64,000 nucleotides of DNA from Tachypleus tridentatus. Lineage: Eukaryota > Arthropoda > Merostomata > Xiphosura > Limulidae. Under the pieces are notes generated by a model. It searched no databases. It saw nothing but the letters and a program-made list of their open reading frames with translations, and was not told the origin of the DNA. Positions 34,830-47,435 of this stretch are shown here, piece after piece. Position numbers and translations under genes: made by a program. Numbering within the stretch: the stretch's first letter is position 1; every line of letters begins with the position of its first letter. The stretch covers positions 143,026,127 to 143,090,126 of the forward strand of contig NC_134833.1 of the NCBI RefSeq assembly GCF_004210375.1, written 5' to 3'.

Positions 34830-36583
34830 GTGTCTAAAAGTGCTACTACAGCCTCTGGCAGTGTACAGGGCCGTGTAAAAGATGACATGGACAAAAGCCA
34901 CAAGGACTAATTGTATAGGCGTTTTAATTGTTCTAGTTTTCTACATAATAAGATGTTTTGTTTGATAATGTTGGATAAAAACGACAGTGAAAATGAGAAA
35001 CTAATTACAGCAACAACGACATAGAAAGTAACTTTAATAAATCAATAACTCGTTCAAAACACTGCAGATAAACATATATATATCTATTAGCTTTACAGTA
35101 CCACTGTCTGTATCGAGAAATTCTGTGAAAAACTATTCTTACAGACGAGATATAAATCATGAAAACATAATGAGCCAGAGACATACTGCTGTAAATTATA
35201 CATCATGTTTCTCAGGGAAACAGTGTTTGTTTGCTGTCACCAAGTAAACTGCAGTCTTAAGGCAAAACAAAAAATGAAGTGTTTATTTTCTCTCTATATA
35301 TATTTTATGTAGGAACTTATATGTATGTTTCTATATCTATATTCAAGGTATTAATTAGCTATTTTATCATTATTTATTAATAGTCTTCAAACTCCAAGAG
35401 TATGAATTATACTAGAATATCGAGAAGAACCAGAAGGTACGTCACAGAATCCAAAAATCGTCTTTTCTCAATTTCTTTATGAAACTTAACTGGTGACAAA
35501 AATCCAATATCGCAGTTGAAATGTAAATGCGATTCTAAAAAATGGATGTGTAACACAATTTATCACCCTGTTCACCAATTTCCACTACGTTATACTGTTT
35601 TTGTTTTCGGGGATTCCGTCTCTCATTAATAACCCTGGACAAGGGCACATCCAAAAAAACAAGAGTAGGCTTCATATGATGGTAATATATGTATGTGGTT
35701 GTGTGGTATTGTGGTACTTCGTGTGGGTAAAAAATATCTGAAATCATCATTCATATAAATATTATTTGCTTTGTATTTTGTTTCTGATATGTAGCTTTTA
35801 AACACGTGGAAAACATTTAAGAATACAGCGCTATTCGCACCATTTATCTTCTATACTCCTTGAAGGATGATCTAACCCTAATTTTAAGAGCATATGAAAA
35901 CGTTCAGGTTCACATGGTTTACTACTGTGGACGACATTTAGTATATTATATTATCTGTTTATGTAATTCGTAACCTAGTGTTGTTGATATTTAAACACAT
36001 AGTAAAACTAAGGAGTTTAAACTATAAGTATCTTATCATTTTATGGAAACCAACAAACTTTGAACCAACACATACAGTTGTGCTTTTTCTCACCAGTAAA
36101 CTCTAAATCTACGAAAAAATCCGTCAGGTAAACCAACATTCTCTGAATCCATGCATAAATCATTTCTTCACACAAGTGAACTCTGAAGCAACAAATAACA
36201 TATTTTTCAACCCAGTAAACTAAATCTATCTAACACATTTCACAAACCAGCATACTCTAAATCCACACAGAAGACACTTCCACAAACCTCTAGATATAAA
36301 TCCACGCAAAGAGATTTCATAATAAACCAGCAGACTTTGAATCCACGCAGAGGCATTTTTAAAACTACCAGATTCAATGTTCACGCAAAAATATTTCTCA
36401 CATCCGTAGAGACTAAAGCATTTCACAAACCCTTTAAAATACACTTGCTTATAGTATCAAGTTTAGATACGTTTTCTTGCTATAATATCATTTTGTTTTT
36501 ACACGTTATCTACAGGAACATTAATGTTGTTTTTTTCATTGTTGGTTTGACAGACAAACTTTTGTTATTATTATTTTACAGGC
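34830..36583. other. Non-coding stretch
   Basis: No supported gene. A minus-strand frame near 35535-35690 (VFLDVPLSRVINERR) faintly resembles retroelement reverse-transcriptase text but is too short to call. Confidence 0.4.
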
Positions 36584-36750
36584 TATACTGTGACGGTCAG
36601 TCCCATTGTTCGTTGGAGTAGCCCAAGAGTAATCGGTGGATGGCGATGATTAGTTTCTTTCTCTCTGGTGTTTCTCTGCTAATTTATGGACGGTTAGTGC
36701 AGATAGCCCTCGTGTAGCTTTGCGCGAATTTCAACAAGCAAACAAAACAA
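36584..36750 (+). repeat. 5'-truncated SINE family A
   Basis: Starts in the body (TGTGACGGTCAGTCCCATTG) and runs to the tail; the tRNA-like head is absent. Confidence 0.85.
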
Positions 36751-36832
36751 ACTAAGCACATATTTAATGGAAGTAATGCCACCAATGAATGCAAATTAAA
36801 ACTAAACTGTCAAATCGTCTACGCTTAAAATG

Positions 36833-36848
36833 CTCTCTCTCTCTCTAT
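36833..36848. repeat. (CT)n microsatellite
   Basis: Short run of CT dinucleotides. Confidence 0.8.
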
Positions 36849-37347
36849 GGGTATTTGGGTATTGATGTTTGTGCACCCAGGAAGGTCAGGTTTTGTTAAC
36901 CTCTTCCTCCTTCCTTCAAATTTATGGTTTTTTCATGTGTCAAGTGTATTTATATATGGTACACGAGAGCCAGAGTAACCCGCACTTACTCAGGCCCCTT
37001 TCAGGGCAATGTCCATGCACGATTTATACATACATTTGGTGCAAATAAAACATTTCTCTTATAGTTCCATAGATTATGAAAAATAAAATTTTGTAATTAA
37101 TATCTAAAATAATGTGGAGCTGAGTTAATAGGTGGCCTTTTATTATTTTTATTTATTTAGAAAATATATACTCACTAGGGAAAGGTGCTTAGGTCTATCA
37201 TCATCATGCAAACAATGCCTGTCAAGTTCGTTCACTAGTTCATTTTTTCTTAAATTTTTATTAAAATATATTATTGTATTATGTAGAAATCTCTCTGCTA
37301 CTGTTTCGATATGTGCATATTTATACATAAATTCGGAAGATGTTGTT

Positions 37348-38880
37348 CTAGGTACTTTTTAAAGCTGTTGTGAGTAATGTATTTTGTATTGTTTGTAGTT
37401 TAGTTTGAAGTAGTTTTTTGCTTACATTTATCCATTCAGGAGGAGTTGCATAGTCAATGACGGGTCTAATGTATATTTTGTATATTTTCTTAATGTTGTC
37501 TACCGTAGCTCTACTGTTTTTGCCAGTTAGACTCCTAGCATAGTTTGTTCTTCGCCAATTTTTTGTTCTAATATTATTTATGTGGTTTACCCACGTAAGT
37601 TTTGAATCGAACGTAAGTCCTAAGAATTTTGCTGATGTATCAATCTGGAGATGTTCACCCATCATATAGATCTCATGTTGTGGTTCTTATGTTTAGTTAA
37701 CTTTATGTATACTACTAGTTGTGTTTATTTTGATTCTATATTTTTGGCAATATTCACTTATTCTATTTAATTGTGGTTGTATGTTTGTGGCTGCTATTGC
37801 TGGTGTTGGTGCATTTTTCCAGATTGCTACATTGTCTGCGAACTGTGATGAGTATCCATTATTTGGATCTTTTAGAGGCATATTATTCACGCACATGATG
37901 AGAAGGATAGGGCTAACTACCCCTCCTTGAGGGACATCAGCTTCTGGAGTGAAACTCTGAGAGAATGTCCCTTCAACATTTATTATGCATGATCTGTTTT
38001 ACAGAAATTTTTGACAGCCAGCGAATAGTTCCCCTCGGTAACCCCTTTTCTTACATTTGGAACCGGAGACCTTTGTTCCATACAGTGTCGAATGCTTGGT
38101 CAATATCGAGAAAGCAAGCGACATTGCATTCGCTTTTATTAAAACTATCTACAATTGTTTCTGTTAATCTGACTAAGTGGTCTGCTGTTTGTCTGAAGTT
38201 TCTGAAACCATTTTGTTCTTCTGGTAATTTTGATGTTGTCTCCAGGAATGTGGAGAGAGTGTTACTAATTATTCTCTCTAGAATTTTGCTTACACAGCTG
38301 GTCAGGCCGATTGGTCTGTAGCTATTTGGGTTATTGGCTGACTTTCCTTCTTTATGGAACATTAACATATTTGCATGCTTCAAAGAAACCGGGATATAAC
38401 CAGAATATATTAATAGATTAAAAATTACTGTAAGATGCTCAAATAATTTCGGAGTGTCTTTCTTAAGAAGAATGGCTTGTATACCATCCTCTCCTGATGA
38501 TTTATTTTTTGTGTTTGTTATTTTTTCTAAGAGTTCTTGTGCTGAAATTGTGTTTGTGTAGTCGTTTGTGTTGTTGGTTTGATAATTATTTAAGTCTACT
38601 GGGAAGAGTGTTTTAAGTAATTCACTGTTGTTCATTATAAAGTTGTTTACTTTATTATTGTAGTATGTGTTCATGTCTGGGTCGTTATTTGTTTTAAACG
38701 TATTTTCAAGCTTTTCTTTATTTGTATATGTTGTGGTATTATTGTGCTCTAAAGGTATTTTATTCTTGTTGTATCTGCATTTGTTAGTCTTTATAGGTGT
38801 GTCCAAAATTGTTTCGGATCTGTTGTTTTTTTTCGTTAAGTTCGGTGCAGAAGTCGTCCTATTTTTCTTGTTTTAAAAAT
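37348..38880 (-). mobile_element. Dead jockey-like non-LTR retrotransposon fragment
   Basis: Reverse transcriptase of the jockey/RTE-like type in three broken frames. The first (38806-38051) has LEKITNTKNKSSGEDGIQ, NPNSYRPIGLTSCVSKILER, EEQNGFRNFRQTADHL and FLDIDQAFDTVWNKGL, which carries the first catalytic aspartate. Next comes a weaker piece with DVPQGGVVSPILL. The catalytic FADD box reads QFADNVAIW at about 37835-37850, so its second aspartate is lost. The last frame (37665-37348) has AKFLGLTFDSKLTWVNHI and YIRPVIDYATPPEW, the usual C-terminal region. The endonuclease is absent (5' truncation near 38880). Confidence 0.85.
38051..38806 (-). pseudogene. Reverse-transcriptase fragment (fingers and palm start)
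   Basis: 251-residue open frame of the LINE above. The N-terminal 90 residues are low-complexity and Asn-rich; the conserved RT blocks run from about residue 90 to the end at FDTVWNKGL. The frame then breaks and the rest of the palm is in other frames. Not functional. Confidence 0.8.
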
Positions 38881-38918
38881 TTAACTTCTGCTTAAAATGC
38901 TAAAACATCAACATGTTT

Positions 38919-39176
38919 GATTTGAATTTCGCGCAAAGCTACACGTGGGCTATCTGCGCTAAGCGTCCCTGCAGCGTAAGACCAGAGGGAAGGTAATTAG
39001 TCATCACCACCCACCACCAACTCTTGGGTTACTCTTTTACCAACGAATAGTGGAATTGATCTTCACACTACACTGCTTCCACGGCCGAAAGGACGAGCAT
39101 ATTTGGTGTGACGAGGATTCGAACCCACGAGCCTCAGATTACGAGCCGAGTACCTCAACCACCTAGCCATGCTAGG
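38919..39176 (-). repeat. tRNA-derived SINE, family A, with near-perfect target-site duplication
   Basis: Flanks TCAACATGTTT (38908-38918) and TCAACCTGTTT (39177-39187) differ at one base. Confidence 0.88.
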
Positions 39177-39187
39177 TCAACCTGTTT

Positions 39188-39524
39188 TGTTATGGAACTA
39201 CTAGAAAGGATTAGTTGAGTGTACGTCCAACCAGGAATGATGACTCTTACCATCAACATTGCATAGAATAACTTTGAAATATGATAAAGGTAATTTCCGT
39301 GATGTAAATTATTTAAGAACGTCTTTCATTTTAATATTTATTTCAAAAAGGATTTGTTTTCACCAACATATATGACGAAGAAAAAAAATTACAAAATACA
39401 GTAGGTGACTTTTCTAATACTTCTAAAAATATACGTCAGGCGTTTGCTTACGAGTTGATTGTCATAGAAACATAAACTAGCTAGAAAATAAAAAAAAGAT
39501 CGCTTTTGGTAATAAATTAAGGAT
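39188..39524. other. Non-coding stretch
   Basis: Nothing recognised. Confidence 0.45.
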
Positions 39525-39650
39525 CCCCCAGTGGCACAGTGGTATGTCTGCGGACTTGCACACTAAAAACCGTGTTTCGATACCCGTCGTGGGCAGAGCA
39601 CAGATAGCCCATTGTGTATCTTTGTGCTTAATTCAAAACAAAGACACAAT
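39525..39650 (+). repeat. Short tRNA-like SINE, family B
   Basis: CCCCAGTGGCACAGTGGTAT head, GTTTCGATACCCG B-box, then GTGGGCAGAGCACAGATAGC. Confidence 0.85.
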
Positions 39651-40289
39651 AAATTAAGGAATTCTCTTGTTATAGGCCTATTTATCTTGATGTCAGATAT
39701 ATGACAACGTATGTCGTCTGGCTCTAATTAAGTGCAAAATTAAAAGTACGTAAAGCTTCAATAACTGAGTATAATATCTTATCACATATGGTCAACACGG
39801 CAGGATTACTTAACAATTGCAAAAACAAAGGATCTTGCTGTGTTTGTTTTGCTATGAGTGGGCTATCTGTGTTGTGTCCACCACGGGCTATGCGTGTGAG
39901 ATAAACATTGAATAAGATGCTGTTAGCCGTAGGACAAAAGTAAGTACATGTATAATAAATCCCTGGATTATTATTGATGTTTAAATAAGTTTTAAACAGA
40001 TATTCATGTCGTCTTGAACTTATTCGAAATAAACCAAACAGTGATACGGGAAACTTGCACTGGTTCCAGTTCGGAGAACTGCTTTACAATCAAACAAGTA
40101 AGCGTTAAGACGTAATGTAGCAGCAGAACAACTGAACAGCTGAAATTGATGACCTCAAAATACAGGAAAACCAATCAGAAACTAACCTGTACATTATATG
40201 TTTGAATCTTCAACAAAACACAAGTATTTCCAGTTATCGTTTTCGATTTCTAAGATGTAATTACGTTTCCGATTTGATATTAATGTCTA

Positions 40290-40420
40290 AATTTGTTTGT
40301 TTGTTGATTTTAAGCATAAATCAACACAATGGACTATCTGTGCAATACCCACCACGGGTATCGAAATCTAGTTTATAGCGTTATATGCATTCAGACTTAC
40401 TACTGAGCCACTAGAGGCGT
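40290..40420 (-). repeat. Short tRNA-like SINE, family B
   Basis: CACCACGGGTATCGAAATC and ACTGAGCCACTAGAGGCG mark the head. Confidence 0.75.
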
Positions 40421-41194
40421 TAATGTGTAAAAGATAAATGATAATATTTGTGCTTTGTACAGTCTTATGTTTGCTAAAATATTAGAACATTTTTGAAGGA
40501 GTATCTAAAAGTCTTTTCTTTTAGGTTAGCGCCACGCAGTAGAGATTAGACGTATTAGGAGGAATAACTGTATGTCCTTAGATCTAGTCCATACTGTACA
40601 ACAACAATAATTATTTATTATTTTGTCTAAAACCTAAGCTATCAAACGGCTAGCAAAGAGGCTTAAGTATATGACTGACATCCACAGCCCATATAATGCT
40701 AAATTTTGACATTGTCGTGAGTTATGGAAAGAAGCCATGGAGGAATATTGTGTTGCAGTACAACATTATTAGAACGGAACCTGCTCAATGGACACTGCGC
40801 TACAGAATGATTAAATATAATACGACCTCACATGACGAACTGTAACAAGGCTCTAAAACAGCTTTAACAAAACGAACTTAACTTCTATAGGCTACACAAT
40901 AAAGGTTACGAATTTTTGAAATGTGATCATTGTACAACGCAAGTGACCATATTATAGTGGTCTATACAAACATCTCAGCCTAATTATTCCTTACTTACTA
41001 AAGTTTAATCAATAGATACTAATTACTAACTGCTGTTTTCAATAATCTGGTTGCAGGTCTACTGGCGTCGCCGGGAAATTTCTGAACAAGAATGTTTCTG
41101 TGAGGGTGGCGAATAGTTGACCCTCAATCTTCTTGATGGAAAAACCTTTGACCTGCCCATTCGTTAGACATTAATCAGTGTTTCCAAGAGGAGT
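40421..41194. other. Non-coding stretch before the minisatellite
   Basis: No supported gene or repeat. Confidence 0.45.
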
Positions 41195-44100
41195 GTGTTA
41201 GCTTCACTGAGCGTGTTATCAGTTAGGTAGATGAAGAAGGTTTGTATACTTCTCTGTTAGCTTTACTGAGTGGGTTATCAGTTAGGTAGATAAAGAAGGT
41301 TTGTATACTTCTCTGTTAGCTTTACTGAGTGGGTTATCACTTAGGTAGATAAAGAAGGTTTGTACACTTCTGTGTTAACTTTACTGAGTGTGTTATCAGT
41401 TAGGTGGGTGTAGAAAGTTTGTATACTTCTGTGTTAACCTGACTGAATGTGTTATCACTTAGGTGGGTGTAGAAAGTTTGCATACTTCTGTGTTAACCTG
41501 ACTGAATGTGTTATCACTTAGGTGGGTGTAGAAAGTTTGCATACTTCTGTGTTAACCTGACTGAGTATGTTATCACTAAGGTGAATGAAAATATTTTGTA
41601 TACTTCTGTGCTAACTTGAATGAGTGTGTTATCAGTTAGGTGGGTGTAGAAAGTTTGTATACTTCTGTGTTAACTTGAATGAGTGTGTTATCAGTTAGGT
41701 GGGTGTAGAAAGTTTGTATACTTCTGTGTTAACTTGAATGAGTGTGTTATCAGTTAGGTGGGTGTAGAAAGTTTGTATACTTCTGTGTTAACTTGAATAA
41801 GTGTGTTGTCAGTTAGGTGGGTGTAGAAAGTTTGTATACTTCTGTGTTAACCTGACTGAGTGTGTTATCACTTAGGTGAATGAAAAAAGTTTGTATACTT
41901 CTGTGTTAACCTGACTGAGTGTGTTATCACTTAGGTGAATGAAAAAAGTTTGTATACTTCTGTGTTAACCTGACTGAGTGTGTTATCAGTTAGGTGGGTG
42001 TAGAAAGTTTGTATACTTCTGTGTTAACTTGAATGAGTGTGTTATCAGTTAGGTGGGTGTAAAAAGTTTGTATACTTCTTTGTTAACTTGAATAAGTGTG
42101 TTGTCAGTTAAGTGGGTGTAGAAAGTTTGTATACTTCTTTGTTAACTTGAATGAGTGTGTTGTCAGTTAAGTGGGTGTAGAAAGTTTGTATACTTCTGTG
42201 TTAACTTGAATAAGTGTGTTGTCAGTTAGGTGGGTGTAGAAAGTTTGTATACTTCTTTGTTAACTTGAAAGAGTGTGTTGTCAGTTAAGTGGGTGTAGAA
42301 AGTTTGTATAGTTCTGTGTTAACTTGAATAAATGTGTTGTCAGTTAAGTGGGTGTAGAAAGTTTGTATAGTTCTGTGTTAACTTGAATGAGTGTGTTATC
42401 AGTGAGGTGGGTGTAGAAAGTTTGTATACTTCTTTGTTAACTTGAATGAGTGTGTTGTCAGTTAAGTGGGTGTAAAAGTTTGTATACTTCTGTGTTAACT
42501 TGAATAAGTGTGTTATCAGTGAGGTGGGTGTAGAAAGTTTGTATACTTCTTTGTTAACTTGAATAAGTGTGTTGTCAGTTAAGTGGGTGTAGAAAGTTTT
42601 ATAGTTCTGTGTTAACTTGAATAAGTGTGTTGTCAGTTAAGTGGGTGTAGAAAGTTTGTATACTTCTGTGTTAACTTGAATGAGTGTGTTATCAGTTAGG
42701 TGGGTGTAGAAAGTTTGTATACTTCTGTGTTAACTTGAATAAGTGTGTTGTCAGTTAAGTGGGTGTAGAAAGTTTGTATAGTTCTGTGTTAACTTGAATA
42801 AGTGTGTTGTCAGTTAAGTGGGTGTAGAAAGTTTGTATAGTTCTGTGTTAACTTGAATAAGTGTGTTGTCAGTTAAGTGGGTGTAGAAAGTTTGTATACT
42901 TCTGTGTTAACTTGAATGAGTGTGTTATCAGTTAGGTGGGTGTAGAAAGTTTGTATACTTCTTTGTTAACTTGAATGAGTGTGTTATCAGTGAGGTGGGT
43001 GTAGAAAGTTTGTATACTTCTTTGTTAACTTGAATAAGTGTATTGTCAGTTAAGTGGGTGTAGAAAGTTTTATAGTTCTGTGTTAACTTGAATAAGTGTG
43101 TTGTCAGTTAAGTGGGTGTAGAAAGTTTGTATAGTTCTGTGTTAACTTGAATAAGTGTGTTGTCAGTTAAGTGGGTGTAGAAAGTTTGTATACTTCTGTG
43201 TTAACTTGAATAAGTGTGTTGTCAGTTAGGTGGGTGTAGAAAGTTTGTATACTTCTGTGTTAACCTGACTGAGTGTGTTATCACTTAGGTGAATGAAAAA
43301 AGTTTGTATACTTCTGTGTTAACCTGACTGAGTGTGTTATCACTTAGGTGAATGAAAAAAGTTTGTATACTTCTGTGTTAACCTGACTGAGTGTGTTATC
43401 AGTTAGGTGGGTGTAGAAAGTTTGTATACTTCTGTGTTAACTTGAATGAGTGTGTTATCAGTTAGGTGGGTGTAAAAAGTTTGTATACTTCTTTGTTAAC
43501 TTGAATAAGTGTGTTGTCAGTTAAGTGGGTGTAGAAAGTTTGTATACTTCTTTGTTAACTTGAATGAGTGTGTTGTCAGTTAAGTGGGTGTAGAAAGTTT
43601 GTATACTTCTGTGTTAACTTGAATAAGTGTGTTGTCAGTTAGGTGGGTGTAGAAAGTTTGTATACTTCTTTGTTAACTTGAAAGAGTGTGTTGTCAGTTA
43701 AGTGGGTGTAGAAAGTTTGTATAGTTCTGTGTTAACTTGAATAAATGTGTTGTCAGTTAAGTGGGTGTAGAAAGTTTGTATAGTTCTGTGTTAACTTGAA
43801 TGAGTGTGTTATCAGTGAGGTGGGTGTAGAAAGTTTGTATACTTCTTTGTTAACTTGAATGAGTGTGTTGTCAGTTAAGTGGGTGTAAAAGTTTGTATAC
43901 TTCTGTGTTAACTTGAATAAGTGTGTTATCAGTGAGGTGGGTGTAGAAAGTTTGTATACTTCTTTGTTAACTTGAATAAGTGTGTTGTCAGTTAAGTGGG
44001 TGTAGAAAGTTTTATAGTTCTGTGTTAACTTGAATAAGTGTGTTGTCAGTTAAGTGGGTGTAGAAAGTTTGTATACTTCTGTGTTAACTTGAATGAGTGT

Positions 44101-45470
44101 GTTATCAGTTAGGTGGGTGTAGAAAGTTTGTATACTTCTGTGTTAACTTGAATAAGTGTGTTGTCAGTTAAGTGGGTGTAGAAAGTTTGTATAGTTCTGT
44201 GTTAACTTGAATAAGTGTGTTGTCAGTTAAGTGGGTGTAGAAAGTTTGTATAGTTCTGTGTTAACTTGAATAAGTGTGTTGTCAGTTAAGTGGGTGTAGA
44301 AAGTTTGTATACTTCTGTGTTAACTTGAATGAGTGTGTTATCAGTTAGGTGGGTGTAGAAAGTTTGTATACTTCTTTGTTAACTTGAATGAGTGTGTTAT
44401 CAGTGAGGTGGGTGTAGAAAGTTTGTATACTTCTTTGTTAACTTGAATAAGTGTATTGTCAGTTAAGTGGGTGTAGAAAGTTTTATAGTTCTGTGTTAAC
44501 TTGAATAAGTGTGTTGTCAGTTAAGTGGGTGTAGAAAGTTTGTATACTTCTTTGTTAACTTGAATGAGTGTGTTATCAGTGAGGTGGGTGTAAAAAGTTT
44601 GTATACTTCTTTGTTAACTTGAATGAGTGTGTTGTCAGTTAAGTGGGTGTAGAAAGTTTGTATAGTTCTGTGTTAACTTGAATAAGTGTGTTATCAGTTA
44701 GGTGGGTGTAGAAAGTTTGTATACTTCTGTGTTAACTTGAATAAGTGTGTTATCAGTTAGGTGGGTGTAGAAAGTTTGTATACTTCTGTGTTAACTTGAA
44801 TGAGTGTGTTATCAGTTAGGTGGGTGTAGAAAGTTTGTATACTTCTTTGTTAACTTGAATAAGTGTGTTGTCAGTTAAGTGGGTGTAGAAAGTTTGTATA
44901 CTTCTGTGTTAACTTGAATAAGTGTGTTGTCAGTTAGGTGGGTGTAGAAAGTTTGTATACTTCTTTGTTAACTTGAAAGAGTGTGTTGTCAGTTAAGTGG
45001 GTGTAGAAAGTTTGTATAGTTCTGTGTTAACTTGAATGAGTGTGTTATCAGTTAGGTGGGTGTAGAAAGTTTGTATAGTTCTGTGTTAACTTGAATAAGT
45101 GTGTTATCAGTGAGGTGGGTGTAGAAAGTTTGTATACTTCTTTGTTAACTTGAATAAGTGTGTTGTCAGTTAAGTGGGTGTAGAAAGTTTTATAGTTCTG
45201 TGTTAACTTGAATGAGTGTGTTATCAGTTAGGTGGGTGTAGAAAGTTTGTATACTTCTGTGTTATCCGTTAGGTTGGTGTAGAAGGTTTGTATACTTCTG
45301 TGTTAACTTGAATAAGTGTGTTGTCAGTTAGGTGGGTGTAGAAAGTTTGTATACTTCTGTGTTAACTTGAATAAGTGTGTTATCAGTTAGGTGGGTGTAG
45401 AAAGTTTGTATACTTCTGTGTTAACTTGAATAAGTGTGTTATCAGTTAGATAAACATAGAAGGTTTCATT
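41195..45470. repeat. 59-bp minisatellite array, about 72 units, with higher-order structure
   Basis: Head-to-tail 59-bp units of the type GTGTTAACTTGAATAAGTGT / GTTGTCAGTTAAGTGGGTGT / AGAAAGTTTGTATACTTCT. Units fall into subtypes by a few diagnostic changes: GAATGAG or GAATAAG, TTATCAG or TTGTCAG, TACTTC or TAGTTC, and AACCTGACTG with GTGAATGAAAAAAG. The left-end units (41195-41390) are the most diverged (GATAAAGAAGG). A block of subtypes recurs exactly 1,413 bp later. No frame through the array looks coding. Confidence 0.97.
41780..44540. repeat. 1,413-bp higher-order duplication inside the minisatellite
   Basis: Landmarks recur with a constant shift of 1,413 bp: TGAAAAAAGT at 41881 and 43294, TGAAAGAGTG near 42266 and 43679, AGAAAGTTTTATAG at 42591 and 44004, and AAGTGTATTG near 43036 and 44449. 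This is a 24-unit block duplicated in tandem, with little or no change between copies. Confidence 0.9.
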
Positions 45471-46856
45471 GATATTTCTTTTTCTCATGTGTGTTTCATA
45501 TCCTATTATTTTACTATTATTCTATTTGTTGTATGGTTTACTTTTATTACAGATAGACCAGTATTACTAAATCTTGTTTTGCTAGTGTGGTCTTCAGTAC
45601 TTTTGTTTCACCAGTTTAGCGGAATCTACATTCACAAAGGATGTTATAAGTCTTTTGTTCTTTAACTGGTTTTTCTGTCTATAAATGTTATCCTCGTTTT
45701 TTTCATTATCACTAAAAAGTAAACTGAGTTCTTAGCATGAGGTAGTTTTATCTGTCAGTGGTCAACCCTGATAAATCCAGTCTGTTTACCGTCGTACCTA
45801 CCTCTTGCATGATACAGATATTCTATTAGCAGCTGCAAATGGCATAACACTAAACAAAACACGTCCAAATGAAATACTTCACGATAATCGAACTTACAAC
45901 TTACTGTATTAATACCACCTGCTTCCATCTTGAAAACAAATACAACTAAGAATAAGAAAGCCTAGCGTTGTCTTCATCTTTACAATCAGCACTCAGTAAC
46001 TTCTGTGACACAGTACAAATATAACCGTGATTTAAATCCCAGAATATTCCTCAGATATATTAACGATACCTCACCACACACTTCATACAAGGCTCATGAA
46101 CCATCTTGAAAGGCAACATCTTGTGATACGACTCATAAGGGAAACAAAAGAAGACAAACCTGTTCTTAGACGTCATGGTTACCAAGATACAAAATACATG
46201 AATGACTCTTGAGAGCAGGTAAAGAAAGCGCTGTCACGCCCCATCACCCGTCCATAAATGTTGAAACATATTTAAAAGGTATTAAGACCCACATCTTTGT
46301 ATACCTTTCAAATGTACCATTTTTTGTAAACATCATAAAGTCATGACAATACTCAGAAACCACAACACAATACGATCATGGTTAGTACACACCAATCACC
46401 TAAGTAGAAGAATAAAAGATAAAACTCCACTTGTAATTTGAAACAGTACATTCGAAAAACAAAAATATCAACAAAAAGCTATAATTCAGGAACATCATAG
46501 AACACGATATTTTGTAATATCAATCTGTCTTCAATAGAGCGTCATACCGGAAAAGAACATACCATCAATGATTTCAACATAATAGGATAAGACAATTTGT
46601 CACCACAGAAATAGTCCTTTTAAGGAGTTTCTTGAAAATGCCAGCAGACTAACAGTTGAAACGTGAGGTAAAAACTAGTTAGTGATCAGCACCTAGTGAT
46701 TTAAAAACAAAATAAGTAAGTAGTCAAAATCTAGGCTTAGGCAATCGAATCTGCTTCTAGGACTGACATTTGTTACAGATTATCTTGTAACACTTTTTAT
46801 ATACCTGATGTTCTATCTGAGCAACGTATAGACTAAATGACCAAGTTAGAGATATC
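45471..46856. other. Non-coding stretch
   Basis: No supported gene or named repeat. Confidence 0.45.
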
Positions 46857-46985
46857 AGCCCCACAGTGGCATAGAAGTATGTCTGCAGACTTACGATGCT
46901 AGAAACCTGGTTTCGATACTTGTGGTGGACAAAGCACAGATAGCCCTTGACTATAGCTTTCTCTTTAACTACAACCAACCAAACA
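46857..46985 (+). repeat. Short tRNA-like SINE, family B
   Basis: CCCCACAGTGGCATAGAAGT head, GGTTTCGATACTTGTGG B-box, tail AACCAAACAAAC. Confidence 0.75.
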
Positions 46986-47014
46986 AACAAAGATTCCAGT
47001 GTTCAGGCTCATGC

Positions 47015-47200
47015 GCCTCTCATTTAAATGGAAGGTATCAGTTATCAGCACCCGCCACCTACACGATAACTTCTAATCTATAATGAATTAACTGTCACTT
47101 TTATCACGCGCTCGCAGCGAAATATCGCGAAATCGAACTTTTGACTATTCAATCCACAACCTGACACCATAACCACTACGTCACTCTCGGCAAGTTTACG
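47015..47200 (-). repeat. Old SINE family A relic
   Basis: Layout kept (AGTTATCAGCACCCGCCACC, AACTGTCACTTTTATCACGC, AATCGAACTTTTGAC) but strongly diverged. Confidence 0.5.
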
Positions 47201-47435
47201 TGTATTTAACTAAATCGAAACTTCATGTAGTTTTAACAAGATATTTGATTTCAGGAACATAATTAGTAAAATTAGTCAAATAATTAGTTATCAAAATAAA
47301 ATCACTATCTATAGCAATCATTTTCATCCTCAACCAATATCATTCATACCTATATGTTTATCACAAGAACTCATTTATCTCAGTTAGAAAAAAGACAAAT
47401 AAATAATAAAATGTAATTTTTATTATGAATTAAAT

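Noticed and set aside
35535..35750. Reverse-transcriptase fragment (VFLDVPLSRVINERR)
   Set aside because: Only a faint resemblance over about 15 residues; no flanking RT motifs.
41195..45470. CRISPR-like array
   Set aside because: Units are contiguous 59-bp tandem repeats with no unique spacers, in a eukaryotic genome.
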